DNA from: Dendrolimus kikuchii
Lineage: Eukaryota > Arthropoda > Insecta > Lepidoptera > Lasiocampidae
Length of the DNA stretch: 64,000 nucleotides
Assembly: GCA_019925095.2 (NCBI GenBank)
Contig: CM034402.1
Span: forward strand, 13,341,501 to 13,405,500
Reading direction: 5' to 3'
A program made the translations under genes and the position numbers. Shown in pieces: positions 58,201 to 64,000 of this stretch. Each line of letters opens with the position of its first letter. Position 1 is the first letter of the stretch. The notes beneath the pieces are model-generated. The model was not told the origin of the DNA and did no database searches. It saw nothing but the letters and a program-made list of their open reading frames with translations.

Positions 58201-58229
58201 TCAATTACAATGTCATAACAGTCTTACAA

Positions 58230-58900
58230 CTAAAGCGACACTGTAAGCACCTTAGCTTATTGTGTTAGTTATTGACTTCACTGCACTTTCTTTGAATTTC
58301 CCGAAGAGACACGTGAGTATATCTAAATCTGCGTTGACTTCACAGATGTGGTTCAATATCCGAAAACCCTGGTTAGAGGTGCTTCTTGTAGCAGCACATT
58401 AGTCCTACTAGCCGGTACTGCAAACAACTTGTGTTCTCTACCGCGAGTATAGTTGTCAGATATATAGAAGTTTGTACTTCTCAAACTGCTGGGATTAGAT
58501 ATCAAACCCTGTAAAAAATTTAAGTAGTAGTAAGTTAATTCCCCCTCACTTCCAGATTATAGTGTCCCACCATTCTTAAAATAAAGAGACTAGGATACAT
58601 AAGTGTAAAGAAAGGATAGACTCCAAACTGTTTATAAAATAGGAAACGTATAAATTTGTTTCCAATTTTATCCGCCGTTGATCTATATTCGATTCATGGG
58701 GATTCCAGATGATTGCACTAGTTTCTATCTTTCTTCATACTAACGCATTATATAACGCGTTGGCTGCCGTAGTATTGTGGAACTCACTACATTGTCTTAA
58801 AATTAATCCTAAATTTCTAAAAGCTTTTTTGCAAATGTTAATTAGATGGTCATGAAACGTCAAAGCTGGATCCATTTGTACTCCTAGATCCTCCTAAATT
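58230..58900 (-). pseudogene. LINE RT thumb-region remnant
   Basis: Minus-strand frame with 'LGVQMDPALTFHDHLINIC', 'KKAFRNLGLILRQCSEF' and, after one stop, 'IETSAIIWNPHESNIDQRR', the typical order downstream of the RT active site in jockey/R1-type elements. Several stops and frame changes. It interrupts the triplicated block between copies 2 and 3. Confidence 0.65.
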
Positions 58901-58904
58901 CTTT

Positions 58905-59165
58905 TTTGCTTTGAAACCTTTTGCCATATTTATTATATAACTTTTTATAAACTTTATCACCTACTTTAAATTAAAAGTCATTATCTGAATATCCAATATT
59001 CGAAATGCATTATTTGCATCTTTTCATAGCGATTTATTTTCGTCTTTTTATTATTCTTTTTTTTTCTTTTATCTGTTTATAGCGCATCATCGTTTTTTTC
59101 TGTCTGTATCCTTTTTCTGCTAATCTGATACAAGTAAACCGCTTGAGGTAAATATAATATAACAG
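58905..59165. repeat. tandem duplication, unit 3
   Basis: Repeats 'gctttgaaaccttttgccat', 'cacctactttaaatta', 'cattatctgaatatccaata' and 'agcgatttattttcgtc' in the same order as 57787-58200, with an added T-rich stretch at 59053-59075. Confidence 0.75.
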
Positions 59166-60383
59166 GTACTGTTGCTTAATGATATAGTGTTGGTCGCTTG
59201 GTTCACTTGACTCAATCCATATATCTAAAGGAAATTAATAGAAGTTCAATCGTGTATATTTCGGCGTGTTCTTGTGTAAACTATCTCCTATTTGCTGGGA
59301 TAAAAATATAGTTATACTTATCTCGGTTATTCAAAGTACACAAACACACGTATAAAGTTTCATTATAATGTTATTCTACTGTATGTCTTTCATTATACAT
59401 TATAATAATTACTAGTATTAGGGTATATAGGTATTAGTAACACATCAAAGACCTTATTAGTCATACATAAGTAGCAACAATAAGGCAATACTTTAGTGTT
59501 GTATTATCACACAAAAATATAAAGCAAAAGTGCGTACCGCGTGCTGTCTAACGTGGCAACGCAGCCAGCGTATTAGGAAAGTTATCAACTGACGGTGATT
59601 TGGGACACATCAAATATTTGTATTTTTTAAATTATATGTTGACCCTGTATATTATATGAGTACATTTTAAATACAAGACACAAAGACGAAAACATGCTTT
59701 ACTGTAAAGCAAGCACAAAGTAATTTATATATTCTATACCTATACCATGGAAAAAGAATATACCTAAATATATAAAATAAAGTAAGGCTTTTGTAAATAG
59801 GGAAATAATACACAAAATCTTCATACCCGTCATATTTAAGTGATCAGAAATATTGCCAACAAGTTATGTATAAACTATCAAATAGATCTCCTCTACTCGA
59901 AAGTGTACACAAGTTACGAAGGACTCATAGATACTTATGTATATAAAGGAAAAATAAAATTTTTACTCAATATAAAAGACGTGTTGAAAATTTGTTGTCA
60001 TAAAACTACGACGCCTACACAAACTGAAAACTAACTTTCTGAACTTAGAATCAATTTTAAATCTAAGATCATATTAACTTAGCAACTTGCAGGTTTCAGT
60101 ACATAATTCTAAACAATAGAAATGTATAATGTAATTTCTGTGCCGATAATGCTATCAGCATTAGACAGATAAACCAAAATTGAATCAATTTGATTGAAAC
60201 GCACAGAACTAAAAGGACTCAACGATATTAAATGACATTGAATTATTCAAGTTTATTTTTAAACGGTTCACTTTGGGTGATTCATCCAAACTAAAAGACA
60301 GGATTGAACATTCCAAAACGGCTTATGAGAATTACTCAATAAGCAGTTTAAAAATAAATTATTTGAGTTGTTACTTTGACGGC
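59166..60383. other. no gene or named element seen
   Basis: AT-rich. The frame 59840-60034 (+) has no recognised domain. Confidence 0.5.
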
Positions 60384-60610
60384 TTACTGATTTGTCGTTG
60401 AAAAAGCAGTGCAGAACCGGTATGCTCGGTACCGAAAGTGTACTAAGCGCCTATATTTCTATGAGTGTTTCCTGATTCGCTCAGTATCGGTGCGAGGGCC
60501 GCGCATAACGAGCGAATCGGGAAACGCTCATAGAAATATGGTGCTCGGTACCGCCTGTACTGAGCATACCAATTCTGCACCGCTGCTATATCGACGAATC
60601 AGAAACCGGA
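60384..60610. mobile_element. long imperfect fold-back element
   Basis: About 227 bp that folds on itself: 'gatttgtcgttgaaaaagca', 'gcagaaccggtatgctcggt' and 'tttctatgagtgtttcctga' on the left are mirrored on the right as 'agcatacc/aattctgc' and 'gggaaacgctcatagaaata' blocks. The centre (60480-60515) is GC-rich. No target duplication is clear. Confidence 0.65.
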
Positions 60611-60622
60611 CATAGTATTTTC

Positions 60623-60784
60623 GCTCATGGCCAGTTCCTATATCTTACTAACCGTTCACTCGTATACTATCACAACATACACAGTTGTTACTATTTGACA
60701 TAAGCTCCATACAAGTAATGACAGAATTCCATCGATTGTTAGGCAAATGAATAAAAAGTAAGATACAGGAACTGACCATTAGTT
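60623..60784. mobile_element. short element with 21-bp inverted ends
   Basis: 'ggccagttcctatatcttact' (60629 on) and 'agtaagatacaggaactgacc' (60757-60777) are complements with two mismatches. Flanking 'ctcat' / 'attagttgctcg' hints at slightly longer ends. Confidence 0.55.
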
Positions 60785-60814
60785 GCTCGATTTAATTCTT
60801 GTCTATCTATCTAT

Positions 60815-61040
60815 CATTTAAGAGCTATGTTCTTGTTGGTGGAGTCTCCTCCAATCTTCTCTATTAAGGGGCAGTTGTTTTACGTCTTTGTACGACAAGA
60901 CTCCCACTTTTTCTTTTATTTGATTCATGAAAGCTCGTATTTCTCTTCTCTTCCCTTTCCTTGCTTCCACTTTGCCCTCGATTAATGTGCATAAGAAGGT
61001 TTCGTGTCGTATTTTTGTAACATGTACGAAATGTAAGACT
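60815..61040 (-). repeat. LINE C-terminal fragment (family J)
   Basis: Minus-strand pieces read 'HVTKIRHETFLCTLIEGKVE' and, in another frame, 'IGGDSTNKNIAL'. The first part is the usual '..GKVEGRRxRGR' region of RTE-like elements, but its key residues are diverged. Matches 32800-32905. Confidence 0.5.
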
Positions 61041-61425
61041 TGAGATTTTGACTAAAATCGCGTGTTCAAGAGCAACCGCGGTCAGTAAAAGTAATCTCAG
61101 ACCATATTGACCAACTTAATAACTTCACCGCCTTAATTCAATATCTGAAATACCCAATTATTAATTCAACCATATATATTGGGAATGATATTCAATTATA
61201 AAACACTCAGAGCCGTAGTACGGTCGAGAGTTCAAAACATTTAGAATATTAGATGATTATTTGATTGACCAGGGAGTTTCTGTGGTCATAAGTGATGTGC
61301 GCAGTATAATTATATAAGTTGAATCTTATTATTATTATAAGCTTTTATTTAATTAGGAACGTTTGTTAGTATTATTAGTTCAGATTTTTAACCTTGTATT
61401 GGAGATTACTATAACTCAACTAATA
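61041..61425. other. no gene or named element seen
   Basis: AT-rich, nothing recognised. Confidence 0.5.
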
Positions 61426-61852
61426 TCTATAATATTATAAAATTCTAATTATGCTGTGTCTGTACATTGAAGCTATTAAAAAAACAACTGGAATAGACTA
61501 TATAAACGATAGAGAATACGATGCATTTTTTTGTCTGTTTGTCGGTTTGTCTGTCAGTTTGGGAGTCAAGGAAAAATTACTAGGCTAATTTCGATGCAGT
61601 TTTCGTTGATCGACAGCAAATTTTATGTAATAAAATGTGTGATATTTCATATCCCGAAATCCCGCAGGAATTTTCCCGGGAGCGGTTTGATGTTGTTCGG
61701 GTGCATACAAATTTGTTTATTCCGACACAGTCTTCACTGAAACGATAGCTTACATTATTTTTTAAATGTTGTTTTTTTTTAAAATTTTGTATAACGGATA
61801 TCCCACGTGAACTTCAAGTGAAATGTGGACGAAGGCGTGGGCATGTACTAGT
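61426..61852 (+). mobile_element. non-autonomous Helitron, family B, complete
   Basis: Starts TCTATAATATTATAAAATTC and ends 'ggcgtgggcatgtaCTAGT'. 427 bp; the most complete family B copy and the reference for the interrupted one in receptor intron 3. Confidence 0.8.
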
Positions 61853-61867
61853 ATAATATACAATCAT

Positions 61868-62168
61868 ATTTTTTTATATGAGTTCAGCAGACAGGCAGAC
61901 GACCCACGTAGTGGAAAGCAGTTACCGTCGCCTATGGATATTTGTAACACCAACGGAACTTCCAATGTGCAGCCGCTCTCTAAAGGGAGACTGGAACCTG
62001 GCCACTAAAGCCGGAATACAACTCAAGGTTGTTATGGCACCATACTTTAGACCAGGAGTGGTAGCCATCCAGACGTGTAAATACCCTACCACATGACTAT
62101 GGGTTATTTTGTCGCCTCTTACGACAGGCCGCCCGACTGCAGGAAATTGTATTATTTTTCCGTTCTTG
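61868..62168 (-). mobile_element. SINE-like family A, full copy
   Basis: Minus strand, from a T-run, 'gttcagcagacaggcagacg', 'ggagactggaacctggccac', to 'gtcgcctcttacgacaggcc' and 'ccgttcttg'. It ends at the same 5' boundary as the copies at 53812 and 63485. Confidence 0.75.
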
Positions 62169-62197
62169 ATTTTTTTTTCAAATATCTCATATTTTAT

Positions 62198-62551
62198 TAC
62201 AAAAAAATTTGCTATCGATCAATGAAAAAATCATATTGGAATTCGTTTTTTTTTAATCTGGCCAATTTAAAACATTCTCAGAAAAATTCTCGCGAGATTC
62301 CCATAATAAAAAGTAGCGAAGATTTTAAATCTTAGAATTTGCTGTCGATCAGAGAACACCGCATCGAAATCGGCCCAGTAGTTTTTACGTGAATCTCGAA
62401 CAAACAGACAAACCGATAAACAGACAAGAAATTTTAAAAAATGCATCGTGTTCTCCGTCATCCGTCGTTGATATAGTCTATTCCAGTTGTTTTTTTTTAA
62501 ATAGCTTCAATGTACAGATACGACATGTTTCGAATTTTATAATATTATAGA
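62198..62551 (-). mobile_element. non-autonomous Helitron, family B, 3'-truncated
   Basis: Reverse orientation to 61426-61852. Carries 'gaacaccgcatcgaaatcgg', 'cagacaaaccgataaacaga' and 'aatagcttcaatgtacagat', ending in the complement of TCTATAATATT at 62541-62551. Confidence 0.75.
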
Positions 62552-63484
62552 CATGTATTAAATTATAATGTATTTAATATAGAGATGGTCTTGTATAAAC
62601 TAGTTCACGTTTTCTCTAACAATAATATTGTACAACCATTATTTTGTTCATCATAATTTGTATTGAATTCATAAATAATAAATTATGTATTTCGTGAACC
62701 CCTAAAGTAGGCTTGTATCAAAAACACAATAACTTTTAATAAAAATCTCGAATAATAATTTAATAAGGAAAATCGTTGTGGTTCGGGGTCCAATTTCGGC
62801 GTAGGTAAGTGCTTAGGTACCTTCAAGCATTATTGAATTCCACGATTGAAAATCTAAGTTAAATGCCCATTCTTTGAATGCCACTTGATGGCATAAATTT
62901 AATATCGTAACCGAGAGCCATCCAATAGAACTTTTGTAACAAATTTCATTTATCTCCTCCTCTCAGAGGAATTTTCATAAAATCGATTGTTATCGAGATG
63001 ATTTAAAGTTTGAATTTAATGGAATTCGTTTTTTATTTGTCAATTTTCATCAAGCGTAGGTAATATAGTAGATAATGCGGCAAATTATGATGGACAGGCG
63101 GTGGTAATAAATATTCCTGAAATAAATAATACTCCTGAAAGCAATCGTTTATTTCTTCTGTTTGAATTTATCAAACCGTTTTTTGCTGCTTCACATACTG
63201 TATAGATATTCTCATAATTTTCTGAGTAGGTAAGTAAGTTAGAAGCAAGAAAATGTTATCTATTTATTTATTTATTTAAAAATGCACCGAGTCTCTAGAA
63301 ACATTTGTTAAAAACGTTGTTGAAGTGATTCGTAGTCAAATGTAAAGATCGAACAAGTGAATATCAGTGGATGTAAATTAAAGGTCTCCGTAAAGGTGGT
63401 AACGTCTACCCGACATCTCAATAAATAATTAATAGTTCTTGTTCAAATAAATTTTCCTTGAAAGTGTTATATGTTTAAAGATTT
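62552..63484. other. no gene or named element seen
   Basis: AT-rich, nothing recognised. Confidence 0.5.
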
Positions 63485-63797
63485 ATTTTTATCCGTGCAG
63501 GAACGGAGAAAGAATACAAATTCCTACGGCTGGGCGGCCTGTCGTAAGAGGCGACAAAACAACCCACAGCCAGGTGGTAGGGCATTTGCCCGACTGGATG
63601 GCTACCACCCCTGGTCTAAAGTATGTCGCCATAACAACCTTGAGTTGTGTTCTGGCATTAGTGACCAGGTTCCAGTCTCCCTTAAGAGAGCAGCAGCGCA
63701 TTTATAGCACCTTTGGTGTTGCAAATGTCCATAGGCGATGGTAACCGCTTTCCATCAAGTGGACCGTCTGCCTGTCTGTTGAACTCCTGCAATAAAA
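63485..63797 (+). mobile_element. SINE-like family A, full copy
   Basis: About 313 bp, very similar to 53812-54131 from 'tttttatccgtgcagg' to 'cctgcaataaaa'. Small differences include c/t at 'ggcctgtcg' neighbours and 'ggtggtagggcatttgcccg'. The high similarity suggests recent activity of the family. Confidence 0.8.
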
Positions 63798-64000
63798 GAA
63801 TATAATTTAGTCATTTTATTTCCATTGATTATCTTATTGCATGTTTCATATGGCTTTTGGTATCTATTTTCTCAGATAATGTTTCCAATACAGAATTATT
63901 AGGTATCTCTTTACTTCATAAGCATAACCACCTACTACAATTATTGCCTAAAAATAGATATCTACAAATATTTTTTTTTTTTTTGTAAATCAAAGTAGAT
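63798..64000. other. no gene seen to the end of the window
   Basis: AT-rich, with a T-run near 63970-63984. Confidence 0.6.

Noticed and set aside
57787..59165. CRISPR-like repeat array
   Set aside because: Only three long, diverged units with irregular spacing, in a eukaryotic genome; not CRISPR.

Overview
The window looks like AT-rich nuclear DNA of a moth or butterfly (Lepidoptera). The evidence is one spliced insect odorant-receptor gene with GT..AG introns, many short Helitrons with lepidopteran-type ends (5' TC, 3' CTAGT after a 'gcgggcat' block), 3' fragments of RTE-, CR1- and jockey-like LINEs, a mariner, MITEs and a solo LTR. No database was searched, so the species and exact TE family names are not claimed.

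Only one host protein-coding gene can be supported: a six-exon odorant receptor on the + strand, ATG at 5695 and TAA ending at 18818, with a predicted product of 398 residues. All exon joins keep frame and use canonical splice sites. Its introns hold most of its length and are full of transposable elements. Intron 2 carries a fold-back MITE and a 756-bp solo LTR. Intron 3 carries a Helitron that is itself split by another insertion. Intron 4 carries a 3-kb LINE that is itself split by a SINE-like element with an 8-bp target duplication.

The 45 kb downstream of the receptor (about 18.8-64 kb) has no host gene that I can recognise. It holds at least ten Helitron copies or fragments, six copies of a SINE-like repeat ('family A', counting the one in intron 4), TTA-flanked Harbinger-like MITEs, fold-back elements, a dead mariner (45566-46842), a decayed minus-strand LINE (36950-39040), a second LINE remnant (58230-58900), and a triplicated simple-sequence block (57787-59165). 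Several near-perfect inverted repeats (13373, 18507, 20767, 24095, 56103, 60384) are not explained by any element I can name.

The upstream 5.7 kb is also repeats and unassigned AT-rich DNA. The window therefore reads as one chemoreceptor gene in a TE-dominated landscape. I found no multi-gene system, operon, CRISPR array or tRNA/rRNA gene. The points of most interest are the nested insertions inside the receptor introns, the SINE-like family with a fixed 5' end, a decayed hammerhead-like motif, and the unexplained hairpins.
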